Shown: piece after piece, positions 33,711 to 46,368 of the stretch
How positions within the stretch are numbered: position 1 is the stretch's first letter
Layout: each line of letters opens with the position of its first letter
Assembly (NCBI RefSeq): GCF_025698545.1
Contig: NC_068567.1
Location: forward strand, 2,294,001 to 2,358,000
Reading direction: 5' to 3'
DNA length: 64,000 bases
Source: Gossypium raimondii
Lineage: Eukaryota; Streptophyta; Magnoliopsida; Malvales; Malvaceae
Program-made: the position numbers and the translations under genes
Notes under the pieces: generated by a model
Seen by the model: only the letters and a program-made list of their open reading frames with translations
What the model was told of the DNA's origin: nothing
Databases searched by the model: none

Positions 33711-35745
33711 CATTTTTTTCACATTTTCAATAGTTATATATACAATGATAAAATGATAATCTAATCTCATGGAGTGGGGCAAGGTAAGAAATTACCATAA
33801 TTGCTCCATACTTGCTATTTAAAAAAAAAATCCACCTCGCCCTCCTCTACATCCACTTTTGAAAAGAAATCCTCTTTATCTGGAGTGGATCGATTCGAAA
33901 TCCATAGAGTGATTCGGGTCTTACCATCCCTAGTTACACATCTATACTATTATTTTATTCTCATTGGAGCCAATCTCATTGCCCAACCAAATGGACCCGA
34001 AAGTTTTAAATGATAACAACAACAATGGTATAGATAAATGGATTTATACATGAATGCGGCTTCTTTTTTTTAAGAAAACTGAAAGTGACAATATAAGTAC
34101 TATATTCCTATCTAACATAACTCATCTTGTCAATTGAGTTTTAGTTCGATTAGTATCATTGCTAATTGCAGCAATCAAGAAAATGTTGGTTTAAGGATAA
34201 CTAAGTGCATTTTTAATCTAATTTAAGAGTTAAGGGTGAATTATGAGTAGAAGTAATGATAAGTGATAAAATAACATATTTTAATCCGGTTTTTAATGCG
34301 TTTTTGGATGATTATTTATGCAAATTGGTAAATTTTATGCTCTTGATCCTTTAAATCCATGTTTTTATATTTAGGAGAGCATTTGGGAGTAAAAGGAGCG
34401 AAAAATAAGTAAAAATCAGACAAATAGAGCATATTTCAGGAGCCACATAGGTTGGACACATGACCGTGTGAGCCACACAGGCTGGCACACAGCCATGTGC
34501 CAGACCGTGTCGATTATGCGATTTGTATCCCAAACACGTGGAAAAAATGCAATTTTTAGGCTTTTGTGGCATTCTAAAGTCTATAAATACCAAATAGAAT
34601 ATGAAAAGTGGGGGAGATCAGAGAGTATTGAAGGAAATAACTCGAAGAAGACCATTGAAGCCAACTTTGAAGCAGATTTCCATCAAAATTGAAGATCTCC
34701 TTTTAATTTGTTTGAAGCTTTTATGAGTTTCTTTATCTAATCTTATAGTTATACCTAATCTTATAGTTATACTGACTTTGAGATGTTTTTATTTACAATT
34801 ATGAACTAATCCTTTAGATACTTAGTGGAGATAAACCCTATGATGAATTCTATTATTTAATTTCATTTTACATAATAAATACTTGAATCTTGTTCTCAAT
34901 TTTGTGTGATTAATTCTTAATTTGATACTTCTAGATTATTAATCCATGTTTGATATGCTTAAATTTGAGGAGGAAAAGTCTCATTTAATAGTAGATCTAG
35001 CATAATTGAGTGGAGTTGCATGCAATCCTAGAAATAAAATGACATAAATCTATTAGATTAGAGTCAAATCTAATAAGGGAATCTATAGGTCGAGTTAATG
35101 CGACAATATGAGTTTTAATTAGAAAGAAATTTCAATTAATTAATCTAGAGTTAGTTGATCTTACTCTCAAAAAGATATTAGTATAATTTAGGGATTCAAT
35201 ATGATAGATAAAGTCTAGGTGGATTATTTCCTAGGTATCATTTAGCTTCTTGGTTATTATTCAATTATTTTCTTGATTTATTCTCTGTTGAGTTCTTTAG
35301 CTAATTAATTTAGTAGATTTTAGCTTAAACCAATCACTACAATTAGTTGATTAAATAATAAGAAAATGGTAATTACTAGTACTTTTAGTCCTCATGAATA
35401 CAATATATTTACTCACCATAACTATACTATTTATCAATAGGTGCACTTGCGTTTATCGTATTTTTAGTTAGTTTCGTGACTATCAAGTTTTTGGCTCTGT
35501 TACTATGAGGAAAACTTTATTTCTATCAATTTAATTATTTTTATTTTTATATTTTTGTTTTAATTTAATTTTTACATTTTAATTTTTCTTTTGTTGTTTC
35601 TAGCAGGTTTTTTTGGTCTATGACTAGAGGAAAGCCGTCGTGACCATTGCTTTTTGATACTGAGTTTGAAAGTACTGCTCGTAGAAATCGTAAAGAGATT
35701 AGAGAAATAAGACAAAATCAACAGAATATAGTATACTTATTTTAA
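33711..35745 (+). mobile_element. Decayed gypsy-type element fragment: LTR, PBS-like site, gag start (copy B)
   Basis: 33711-34790 repeats 1-1073. A likely LTR spans about 34264-35485 (TG start, TATAAATA at 34582, CA end). Directly downstream is TTTTTGGCTCTGTTACTATG, a degraded match to the TTTTTGGCGCCGTTGCCGGGG site seen next to LTRs of Tat-type gypsy elements. At 35621 a Gag-like start reads MTRGKPS, a stop, then LLFDTEFEST..RRNRKEIREI, and similarity ends by 35745. No pol is present. Confidence 0.55.
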
Positions 35746-38176
35746 GCACGTGCCCTATACAAAATTTTGAATATTGATTAATGTTAATTAATGTTTTAAA
35801 ACATTTTCCTCCAAACGTTTAAATACTAAATATTTCATATATCTCAAGAGTGATAGTTATAGTTGTGCTATTAGTACGATGATACTTGTTCTTAGAGAAT
35901 ATATAAAACAACTTAGAAATCTAATTTAAAATAGATATTTGAGTGTGTGACAAATTCATAACTCATATTCTGAAAAAAAAAAAAACAATACCATCATACT
36001 GGTATTAAAATTGTTTTATTGTTTTCGATTCAAACTCAAAACTACAACAATAATTGTAAGCTTCAAAACATTTTATTAAATCCTCAAAGCTTTTAGTATA
36101 CATCGAATAAGTATTCGATAGCCTAGCTATTAACTTGGGTTTAAATGTTAGCTCAAATTTCATGTGAATTATATCTAAAATATGTGGATTGATTTGAATA
36201 TATATGTATACTTATTGCATGGATAGTTAGAACCGATAAGTAACCAAAAAAAAGTTTAATCATGCTTTTAATCTTTATATTCTTTGGAAATTTGAAATTT
36301 AGTCCCTTTGCTTTTAATTATAGGAGTTTAGTCCTTCTACTTGTCTAATTTAAAAATAAAGTCCAATTGATAATATTATTAGCAGACTTACATTCAATTT
36401 GAATATCTAGCATTCCAATAATCAAATGCTCGATTTAAAAACTAAAGTCCAATCAATAATACATATTAATATTTAGTGGATGCAAATTAATAACACTTTA
36501 AATTGGTCTTTAAATTTTAAATCAAATAAGGGACTAAATTCTTAAAATTAAAAGTAGAGAGACTAAACTTCAAAAAAGTGCAAAAAGTACAATGATTGAG
36601 GGCGTAATTGGACCCAAAAAATAGTATTTCTAAAGTTTTATTCAGACTATTTTTTGTGACACGTGGGATCTAAATTGTTCATACGGTAAGTAATAGCGTG
36701 TTTATATTGATCATTGCATTTAATATATGTTGGACCTCACATTCAAGCTAGCACTTATCCCTAAATTTGATTAATATAATATTGATATTTAGAGACTTAA
36801 TTAAATTATTTTAAAATTGAGGATCAACTAAAAATTTAAGTGATAATTTAAAAATATTTGATGAAATTAAATCAATAAAAAAGTAAAAAAAAAAGAACAA
36901 CAAAGTAGCATGTGATTTGTTTAAAAAACAACAACAAAGAAGCATGTGATAAAAATATTTAATTTCATATTGTCGTGTAAGAAACATGGGTCTAGCCTTA
37001 TAATTCTATATGCAAATATATAAATATAAAAAATTTAAAAAGTTTACTATCAATACATCTCACAAAAATATATATAATTTTATTTTATTTTAAAATTATA
37101 AGTTAATTAGAATAAAAATAAATGATAAATTTACCCAAAGTCATTAAACTATTAATAAATTTACGTTTTAGTCACTTAACTTCAAAAAGTTATAAATGAT
37201 CACTTTTATACGATCTGTACTAATAAAAACTTTATTTCCTTTTTCTTCTATAGTTTAGTTTTTCTATGAAACTTCTTCAATTTCAGATACTAATTGTTAA
37301 ATTAACTTGGATCCAATGTATGTTTTTTTATTTGTCGATGGGTATCGATCACAATACTAATAATTAAATTGTCACTTGGAACTCGTTAATTAGATTTTAT
37401 AAAAAAAGTTTAACAATCTAGTGATCATTTTGTAACTTTTTAAAATTAAATGACCAAATCATTACCATAACTAAAGTTTATAGTTAGGTTAATGGCAAAT
37501 AAATATTATATGGAAAAAAATTAAAAGGAAACGCGGTTACCCATCAAAAAGAAAGTGTTGATTTCATTACATGGTATGAGCTAATCAACAGCTGTATATT
37601 TTGGTGGTATTCCCATTTAATTTTAATTTTTTAACTAAAGAGGTTTAAAATAGAAAAAATAATTTTTTGAGATTTATTTATTCTAAAATAATATTTATAA
37701 AATTTTAAAATATTATTACCAAATAAATAATATTCACCCAATTAAAATCTGAAATCACGGCATAATAATGGGAGAGTCTTAACTAATTAATTTTGGTCAA
37801 GTCGTAAATTCCTTTATATAAAAATTAAAAATACAGCTAAGATATTTTCTTTAAATGGAAAATTATTTCATAAATATTAATATAATTTTTATTATTCGAT
37901 CAAAATTGATTGATATAACGATTAAAACAAAGGATTGAATCGATTCTTTAACGAAATATTCAAAATTGATAAAAATAAAAATCGAGACAAAAAATTTATT
38001 TTAATATATATTTGTAAAAACGTATATATAATATTAAAGAAAAAAAGGGGGAATTCATGAATGTAATAATTTCGGGTCATAAAATTCATTTAATTATATA
38101 TATATTTTTCTCTTTCCCTCCCAACTACTATTATTATTATTGCACTTTTTCTTCACTTCGATCTTTGTACCTTCCA
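35746..38176. other. AT-rich intergenic upstream of TMK gene
   Basis: No gene found. It contains the MITE at 37171-37454 and stretches of the TTTAGTCC type common in cotton-like intergenic DNA. Confidence 0.5.
37171..37454. mobile_element. MITE-like element with about 33-bp inverted ends
   Basis: Left end GTCACTTAACTTCAAAAAGT..GATCAC (37171-37203) pairs with right end GTGATCA..ACTTTTTAAAATTAAATGAC (37421-37454). The interior is similar to 33230-33370. No coding capacity; target duplication not resolved. Confidence 0.65.
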
Positions 38177-41100
38177 ATGGGAAACATCGACCACCGTCAC
38201 TTCCTTTACCCTTTCCTCCTCCTTTCCGCCGTCCTCTGCGCCGCAGACGATGGTGCCGTCATTGTAAAGCTAGCTTCATCCCTTAGTCCACTTCCGAGAG
38301 GCTGGTCTTCCACCTCTTCAGACAACTACTGCAACTGGTCAGGCATCAAGTGCGCATCCAACCGCGTTACTTCCATCAACTTAGCTTCCAAATCCTTGTC
38401 CGGTTCACTCCCTGCCGACATCTCCACCTTGTCGGAACTCCGTACCGTATCGCTTCAACACAATTCCTTATCTGGGTCCATCCCATCTTTCGCCAACCTT
38501 TCCAACTTACAAAGCATTTACCTCGACGGTAACTCGTTCACCTCGGTCACACCCAACGCGTTCTTCGGGTTAACCAGTCTTCAAACACTGAGTTTAAGCG
38601 AAAACACGAAGCTGAGTCCATGGACATTCCCAGATTTATCCCAATCAACGAGTCTCGTCGAAGTTCAACTCGACAACACCAACTTATACGGCACTTTACC
38701 CGATGTGTTCCAATCTTTGAACAGTTTACAAAGCATAAGGCTGTCTTACAACAACTTGAACGGCACATTGCCGGCTTCTCTCGCCGGTTCAATGATTCAA
38801 AATCTTTGGATCAACAATCAGAATGTTGGGTTCACAGGTACTTTAGATGTTTTATCTAACATGACAGATTTGCTTCAAGTTTGGGTTCATAAAAACATGT
38901 TCACTGGTCAGATCCCAGATTTGTCTAAATCTATGGGTATCTTTGATATTCAGCTTAGAGAAAACTTATTGACCGGCCCAGTTCCGGGATCTTTAACTAA
39001 TCTCCCTAGTTTGAAGAACATTTCATTGTCTAATAACAAATTACAGGGTCCATTTCCGAAATTTCCCAACACAGTTGAAAACATTGCTGTTAATGGTACT
39101 AATAATTTCTGTAATAGTAATGGTGATCCTTGTGATCCTCAAGTTACTACATTGCTTGAGATTGCTGGTGGTTTTGGGTACCCTGTTTTTCTCTCTGACG
39201 ATTGGCCTGGAAATGATGCTTGTCAATGGGTTTTTGTTCGTTGTGATTCACAAGGCAATGTGATTACTGTGAATCTCGCAAAGAAAAACTTGGTCGGAAC
39301 GATTTCGCCGGCAATTGCGAACCTCACGAAGTTGAAGAACTTGAATCTGAATGATAATAACTTAACAGGTTCAATCCCTGATGGTTTGATTAAGTTGAGT
39401 AGTTTGCAGCTTATCGATGTGTCTAACAACAATCTCACCGGTGACATTCCAAAATTTTCGGCTTCGGTTAAGTTTGCTTATTCAGGGAATATTTTACTAG
39501 GAAAATCTAGTGGTTCTGGTGGTGGAGGAACTTCAGGTTCCGGAGGATCTAGTGGAGGTTCGAGTGGTAGCTCGAAAAGCGGTAGCAATGGTAAGAATTC
39601 TGTAGCTTTGATTGTCGGTATCGTCATTGGTGTAGTGGTTTTCGTTGCTGTTGTATGTTTTGTTTCGTATAAGTACGTGATGAACAAGAAATATGGGAAA
39701 TTTGGTGTGATGGATGGTAATGCTAGTGATGCTGAGAAGGGAGTAGTTAAGAACAGGGAGATGAATGGTTATGGAGGATTGCCTAGTGAAATGCAGAGTC
39801 AAAGTAGCGGTGATCATAGCGATTGCTATTTCTTTGAGGATGGAAATGTGGCGATCTCGATACATGTCCTACGAGAGGTGACTGATAATTTCAGCGAGGC
39901 TAATATTTTAGGAAGAGGGGGTTTTGGGATCGTGTATAAAGGTGAATTACAGGATGGCACGCAGATTGCTGTCAAGAGGATGGAGTGTGCAGCTAAAGGT
40001 ACTAAAGGTTTGAACGAGTTTCAAGCTGAAATTGCGGTACTTACGAAGGTTAGGCACAGGCATTTGGTTGCACTTTTGGGTTACTGCATCAATGGCAATG
40101 AGAGGCTCTTGGTTTACGAGTATATGCCTCAAGGTACTCTTGGTCAACATCTCTTCGAATGGCGAGAAAATGGGTATGCTCCACTTACTTGGAAGCAACG
40201 AGTCACCATTGCACTGGATGTCGCGAGGGGGGTCGAGTATTTGCACTCTTTGGCACAACAAAGTTTCATTCACCGGGATTTGAAGCCTAACAATATACTA
40301 CTCACCGATGACATGAGGGCAAAGGTTGCGGATTTTGGCCTTGTTAAGAATGCACCTGAGGGAAAGTACTCTCTGGAGACAAGACTGGCTGGAACATTTG
40401 GATATCTTGCTCCTGAATATGCTGGTAAGTCAATCCTCATCTGGTAGCTCGAACCTTTCAAAGTAATTTAGGTGCATCTTTAATTTTTCAATGTGTTGGT
40501 GTTTGAATTCCCGAGTACTAAAAGATATTAGCTGTTAATGTGGTGGAGTTTCTTTACTCGAACCCAAACAACAATGCGATAACATTTGAAGTTTTTTCAG
40601 GTTCGAAGTAGATCATAATGTTCTACATCCTGTTATAGTTTGATAAATTTTGCTAACTTGAACAGCTAGAAATAAGTTTATGTTTAGTACCTTGTATGTC
40701 GATCTTACAGGGAAGATACAGGCTATGTTATCTTGGCTTTTTATTTTTTCGTGAGGTACCCATGTTTGATGCATATCTGGACATTAGAATGGGAGTACGA
40801 GCTCCCAAAGATCCTCCAAATACATAGAGAAATTTAGAATCCGATACTTATATCTGAGTTTGAATAACATAGAATATGGATTATATACTTATTTTTCTTT
40901 TAATCTTGACAGCAACTGGACGGGTGACAACGAAGGTGGACGTGTATGCATTTGGTGTGGTCTTGATGGAGATAATAACCGGCAGACAAGCTTTAGACGT
41001 AACCTTACCCGATGAGAAATCGCATTTGGTCACATGGTTCCGCAGGGTTCTAGTCAACAAAGACAACATTCCCAAAGTGGTTGACGAAACAATCAACTGT

Positions 41101-41430
41101 GACAACGAGGAGACAATGGCAATGATCTTCAAGGTAGCCGAGTTAGCCGGTCACTGCACCGCTCGCGAACCGTATCAAAGACCCGACATGGGGCATGCCG
41201 TCAACGTGCTTGGCCCTCTCGTAGAGCAATGGAAACCTACAACCCAAGAGGATGATGGAAACACCGGTATTGAGCTTAACATGAGCCTCCCTCAGTTCCT
41301 ACAAAAATGGCAAGCTGATGAAGGTACTTCAACGATGTACGGTGATTTCTCGTACTCCGAGACCCAAACAAGCATCCCCGCAAAGCCCTCAGGATTTTCA
41401 GCTACATTCAGCTCTTCCGATGGCCGGTGA
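38177..41430 (+). CDS. TMK: TMK-family LRR receptor-like kinase
   Basis: Exons 38177-40424 and 40913-41430 (GTAAGT..ACAG intron, 488 bp), 921 residues, close to the usual TMK length. The ATG at 38177 is chosen over the in-frame ATG at 38057 because it begins the signal peptide ([16 protein letters not shown]). The ectodomain has two LRR blocks, each capped by a Cys motif ([10 protein letters not shown] near residue 52, [10 protein letters not shown] near 347). Then come a Ser/Gly-rich linker (about 443-473) and one TM helix (about 476-498). The kinase has GRGGFG at 579, Lys600, HRD Asp701 and DFG Asp719: an RD kinase with all catalytic residues. TMKs sit at the plasma membrane and act in auxin-related acid growth and cell expansion with ABP1/ABL partners. 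Intron position late in the kinase domain is typical of the family. Which TMK paralogue cannot be decided here. Confidence 0.95.
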
Positions 41431-42175
41431 CGGAAAATGATAGCTAAATAGTGTTTTGGTAATATAATGTTTATCTTTGTTGTTGTTTCTTCAAAAGCTA
41501 GCCGATTGCTTTGTTTTGTTTGGTGAATTTATTTATATATTATTTCCATGGAAAAAAGACAGGATTTTTGGAGGGAGAGAGAAATTGTATAATATATTCA
41601 TATTCTTTTTTAACTTTTTTCAATGTAATGATAATTATTATTTAAAAAGGTTAATGCTCTTTTTTTAAATATTAAAATTATAATTTTTATATTAGAGTTT
41701 AAATTTTTAATAAATATTAATTTGTTTATTCAAATATATAATTATATTGAATCTAAACTAGTTTACTTGATAAATGCATTTTATTTTCACAATTTATATA
41801 GCATAATATTAAAAAATTATGCAATAATTTACAATTGTTTTGTCGATGCAATTAAATAATAATTCAAATTAAAACCGAACAAACTACAAAAAATTCAACA
41901 TCAAATCCGACTCAATTTTTACCATTTCAAGCATCTATTGGTAAACTCAAAGACAATGTCAAAAGAAAAACATATATTCAACCAAAGGAGACAAGAACAC
42001 ACCCCACCTTGTCCTAACTTCATAATCTTTACCTTTTGATATACAAAATCTATAAACCAACATTACATTAATCATTAACATATAATCTTTTGTTTCATGT
42101 CCTTTTTCTTGATTGTAATAAATTAAAGAACTAATCTTATCTACTTTCCACTTAATTTACTCAATTTCTCCTCTT
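41431..42175. other. Intergenic, TMK 3' region and glucanase promoter
   Basis: AT-rich. I see the TMK 3' UTR, then the promoter of the next gene. No other gene. Confidence 0.6.
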
Positions 42176-42181
42176 TATAAA
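42176..42181 (+). promoter_or_regulatory. TATA box of the GH17 gene
   Basis: TATAAA, 67 bp before the ATG at 42243. Confidence 0.6.
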
Positions 42182-42242
42182 GCAACCACTTTAGAGCCAA
42201 ATCCATCACATTACAACACGCAGAAACTTGTAAGAATCAACA

Positions 42243-43810
42243 ATGGCGACGGCTCTTCTTACAACAATCCTCTTGTCTTCTTTCCTTGTTGTTTCATGTA
42301 AGTCTTTCAATGTCCAAAAATGGTGAAATTTTGTTCTGTTTTTTAATTAAAGATTAACCCTTTTTTTTGTGTGTGTGTGTGTGTTCGGTTTTTAACAGCG
42401 GCTGAAATCTCGAGCAAGATTGGTATAAACTATGGTCGAATAGGAAACAATTTGCCATCACCATATCAAACCATTGAGACCGTGAAATCGATGAATGCCG
42501 GGCGTATTAAGCTCTATGATTCCGACCCTGAAATATTGAAACTTTTATCAGGGACCAACATTCATGTATCTGTTATGGTACAAAACAATGACATAATCCG
42601 TATCGCTTCGAGCCAAGCTGTTGCCGAACAATGGGTACAAGACAATGTCTTGGCTTATTACCCCGACACGATGATTCGGTTCGTGTTAGTTGGTAACGAA
42701 GTCCTTAGCCACCAAGATCGAAGAATTTGGCTTAGTCTTGTCCCTGCCATGCGTAGGATCAAGAACTCGTTGAACACGCACGATATCAAGAACATTAAGG
42801 TCGGTACGCCATTGGCTATGGACGTAATGCAATCAACTTTTCCACCGTCGAGCAGTAGGTTTCGGCCCGATATTACTGATACGGTCATGGCACCGTTGTT
42901 AAGATTCTTGAATGGAACCAAATCGTTCTTTTTCATTGATGTTTATCCTTATTTAGCATGGTCAGCTAATCCGAAAAACATCAGTTTAGATTTTGCTCTC
43001 TTTAGAAGCAGGGTGAGCCAAACTGACCATGGAAGTCACTTGGTTTACACCAATCTATTAGACCAAATGCTCGATTCGGTCATTTTTGCAATGAGAAAAC
43101 TCGGATACCCCGATATCCGACTTGCTATAGCCGAAACCGGGTGGCCAACCACAGGTGATATCGATCAAATAGGTGCTAATATCAACAATGCAGCCACTTA
43201 TAACCGAAAACTAGTCCAAAAAATGACTGCTAAACCACCATTAGGGACACCAGCTAGACCTGGTTCAGTCATACCAACATTTATTTTCTCCTTATATGAT
43301 GAAAACCAAAAGACAGGTCCAACAACCGAAAGACATTGGGGCTTGTTACGTTCCAACGGAACATCGATTTATGAAATCGATCTCACCGGTAAACGACCTC
43401 TCTCGAGTTACAAACCATTACCCGCAGCTAGAAACAACGTACCATATAAAGGTAAGATATGGTGCGAAGTGGCACCGGGGGCTGACGCGATGAACTTATC
43501 GTTGGCATTGTCGTATGCCTGTGGCCAAGGTAACCAAACTTGTGCTGCATTGAACCCTGGTAAACAATGTTATGAACCAGTATCGGTTTTTTGGCATGCA
43601 AGTTATGCATTTAGTTCGTATTGGGCTCGGTTTCGAAAACAAGGTGCAACTTGTAACTTCAATGGCTTAGCTCGACAGACCAGAGCTAACCCAAGTAAGT
43701 TTTTTTGTTTGGTCTGATCATTACAAGCTTGAAATTTTGTCTTGAAAATCTTTAATTTGGTTCCTTTTTCAGGTCGTGGACACTGCAGTTTCCCAAGTGT
43801 GACACTCTGA
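42243..43810 (+). CDS. Glucan endo-1,3-beta-glucosidase, GH17 with X8/CBM43 domain
   Basis: Exons 42243-42297, 42399-43694 and 43773-43810; all introns GT..AG; 462 residues. The first exon codes only the signal peptide (MATALLTTILLSSFLVVS), a common layout in this family. The GH17 barrel starts IGINYGRIGNNLPSP. The acid/base Glu is E119 in VGNEVL and the nucleophile E264 in AETGWP. From W373 an X8/CBM43 domain follows with its cysteines (WCEVAPGA, YACGQG, QTCAALNP, QCYEP, TCNF). The last exon adds RGHCSFPSVTL. No GPI-attachment tail is visible, so secretion to the wall rather than anchoring is likely. It hydrolyses beta-1,3-glucan (callose, fungal walls). A GT microsatellite sits in intron 1. 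Confidence 0.94.
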
Positions 43811-44535
43811 AGATGATTTTATTTTCAAGTTCAAGCTTAAGGTTCCTTCTATCAAGGACTTGCAGACACAGTGGTGTCAATTAATATATATATATATATA
43901 CATACATATATATAGTATGAACTTACTTTATCTTATGTTTGTTGTAAGGGAGTAACAGTGTTTTATGACATAATTACAAGAAAATAATTGTCTTTGTTTT
44001 GCCATCAAATTTAAAGAAGTGAAAATTTCTCATTTTCAAGTTCTTCTTTGTTTTTCCCTGCAAATCAATCCACATGGAACATTGTGATGTATCAATTGTT
44101 ACTTGCCACCATTAACATGTATGATTAAAAAATTTTATGATAAAATAGCCTTAATTGAATACTAAATATATAGGAGGTACTAAAATTGATATTACTCCAC
44201 TTAATCCAGGGATCTAGACCCATTCTACCCTTGTAGCTGCCCTTGTAGCTAGAGCTTGATTGTTGAAGTATGCGAGAAATTTTAGGCTCAATTCAATTTA
44301 ATGTTTTTGAAAAAAAATTAGTGGTCGAATTAATTAATTATCAATTTTTGATCTCACTAATCGATTTAGTTTTAATTAAATAACTTATTAAAAATTTATA
44401 AAATTAAAAGAAAATTATGACCAAATGTAGCCCTAAATTATACTTGGATTTATTTCTTACACTTAAATGCCCAAAAAAGAACCGCTTCTTTGAACCGGGT
44501 GGGTTTGGCTTCAAGTCATCAACAAAGGCTAATGT
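43811..44535. other. Intergenic with TA microsatellite
   Basis: Glucanase 3' UTR, a TA/CATA microsatellite at about 43884-43914, then AT-rich DNA up to the PPR gene. No further gene. Confidence 0.6.
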
Positions 44536-46368
44536 ATGCCAATTCTTCACTATCTTCACCAACTCCAAAACTGTGCCAAGCACCGTTCTATCGTCTCCAC
44601 CAAACAACTCCATGCCCATTTCATCAAACTTGGCGTAACCCAGTTTCTCGCTTTAAGCAATACTCTTTTAAATGTCTATGGCAAATGCAGCCTCCTTCAA
44701 GATGCTCTCCAACTGTTCGACGAAATGCCACAAAGAGACCATGTTTCATGGGCTACCTTTCTTACTACTCAAAACCAAGCCAACTTACCCGACAAGACCT
44801 TATCTATGTTCCCTGCCATGTTTTCACTTGACAGGTTGCTGCCTGATGATTTTGTTTTCGCTAGCCTTGTCAAGGCTTGTGGTAGCTTGGGTGCTATTAA
44901 ACAAGGTAAGCAAGTTCATGGCAACTTTTTAGTATCACCCTATTTTGATGATGATGTTGTTAAGTCATCTTTGGTTGATATGTATGCAAAATGTGGATTA
45001 CCTGATGATAGTCGTTTAGTTTTCGATTCTATTAAGTTGAAAAATATGGCTTCTTGGACTGCTATCATATATGGCTATGCTAGAAAAGGAAGAAAAGAAG
45101 AGGCTTTGGAGTTGTTTTTAAGGGTTCCCCTGAAAAATTTGTTTGCTTGGACTGCTTTGATATCTGGGTTAATACAGAGTGGAAATGGGGTTGATGCATT
45201 TGGCTTGTTTGTTAAGATGAGAAGGCAAGGGATTAGTATAATTGACCCTCTTGTGCTTTCAAGCATTGTTGGTGCCTCTGCTAATTTAGCGATGTTGGAA
45301 CTAGGAAAGCAGGTCCATGGACTCGTTATACAGCTTGGATACGAATCTTGCGTGTTTATAAGCAATGCTCTTGTGGATATGTATGCAAAATGTAGTGATA
45401 TGTCGGCAGCAAGGGATGTTTTTAGTAGGATGTCACAAAGAGATGTTGTTTCCTGGACGTCAATTATAGTTGGGGCTGCTCAGCATGGACAGGCCGAGGA
45501 AGCGTTGTCCTTGTATGATAATATGATTTTGAATGAAGTCAAGCCGAACGAAGTGACCTTTGTTGGATTGATTTATGCTTGTAGTCATGTTGGTTTAGTG
45601 AATAGAGGCCGTGAACTTTTTAAGTCTATGGTTGAGGATTACGGCATTCATCCTTCCTTGCAGCATTACACATGTTTGCTGGATCTTCTTGGTCGATCTG
45701 GACACCTCGAGGAGGCTGAAAGTGTTATAAACTTGATGCCATTTAAGCCTGATGAACCTACATGGGCAGCATTGTTAAGTGCATGTAAGCAATATAGAAA
45801 TGCCAAAATGGCCATTAAGTTTGCTGACCATCTATTTAGCTTGAAACCTGAAGAACCTTCAACATATATTCTATTATCTAATACATATGCTAGTTCCGGT
45901 TTGTGGGAACATGCTTCGAAAGCAAGGCACTTGCTGGAGTCTCTGGAAGTTAGAAAAGAACCCGGTTATAGCTACATCTATTTTGGCAAAGAAAGCCAAA
46001 TGTTTTACGCCGGGGAAACTTCTCATCCAATGAAGGATAAGATTTTCGGTTTGTTGAACGAGTTGGATGTAGAGATGAGAAGGAGAGGTTATGTTCCAGA
46101 TACCAGCTATATTTTGCATAACACGGATCACCAAGAGAAGGAGAGGCAACTGTTTTGGCATAGTGAGAGATTAGCCGTTGCTTACGGGCTTCTTAAATCC
46201 GTTCCGGGAACCGTCATACGGATAGTGAAGAATCTCCGTGTGTGTGGAGATTGTCATACTGTCTTAAAACTCATTAGTGACATAGTGCAAAGAGAAATCG
46301 TCGTCCGAGACGCCAAACGATATCACCATTTTAAGGGTGGGAAATGTTCGTGCAATGACTTTTGGTGA
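44536..46368 (+). CDS. PLS-class pentatricopeptide repeat protein with E, E+ and DYW-type domains (At4g14050-like)
   Basis: Single exon, 610 residues, ATG 44536. It has tandem PLS PPR motifs (for example SSLVDMYAKCGLPDDSRLVF, WTALISGLIQSGNGVDAFGL, ISNALVDMYAKCSDMSAARD), then E/E+ regions (YILLSNTYASSGLWEHASKA) and the DYW-type deaminase domain with the PG box, the zinc ligand region HSERLAVAYGLL (HxE), the CGDCH motif and the terminal CSCNDFW. The last triplet is DFW, not DYW. Length and sequence match the Arabidopsis At4g14050 type. The family acts in mitochondria or plastids in C-to-U RNA editing, with the HxE and CxxCH residues forming the deaminase zinc site, all present here. The N-terminus shows no obvious long transit peptide, so an upstream start cannot be excluded, although I see no good one in frame. 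Confidence 0.94.
   Translation: MPILHYLHQLQNCAKHRSIVSTKQLHAHFIKLGVTQFLALSNTLLNVYGKCSLLQDALQLFDEMPQRDHVSWATFLTTQNQANLPDKTLSMFPAMFSLDRLLPDDFVFASLVKACGSLGAIKQGKQVHGNFLVSPYFDDDVVKSSLVDMYAKCGLPDDSRLVFDSIKLKNMASWTAIIYGYARKGRKEEALELFLRVPLKNLFAWTALISGLIQSGNGVDAFGLFVKMRRQGISIIDPLVLSSIVGASANLAMLELGKQVHGLVIQLGYESCVFISNALVDMYAKCSDMSAARDVFSRMSQRDVVSWTSIIVGAAQHGQAEEALSLYDNMILNEVKPNEVTFVGLIYACSHVGLVNRGRELFKSMVEDYGIHPSLQHYTCLLDLLGRSGHLEEAESVINLMPFKPDEPTWAALLSACKQYRNAKMAIKFADHLFSLKPEEPSTYILLSNTYASSGLWEHASKARHLLESLEVRKEPGYSYIYFGKESQMFYAGETSHPMKDKIFGLLNELDVEMRRRGYVPDTSYILHNTDHQEKERQLFWHSERLAVAYGLLKSVPGTVIRIVKNLRVCGDCHTVLKLISDIVQREIVVRDAKRYHHFKGGKCSCNDFW

Noticed and set aside
38057..38176. Upstream in-frame ATG of the TMK gene
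   Set aside because: The 40 extra residues are AT-rich leader translation and precede a good signal peptide starting at 38177.
42371..42398. Start of the GH17 protein inside the GT-rich stretch
   Set aside because: This is intron 1 (GT microsatellite). The signal-peptide exon at 42243-42297 splices in phase to 42399.
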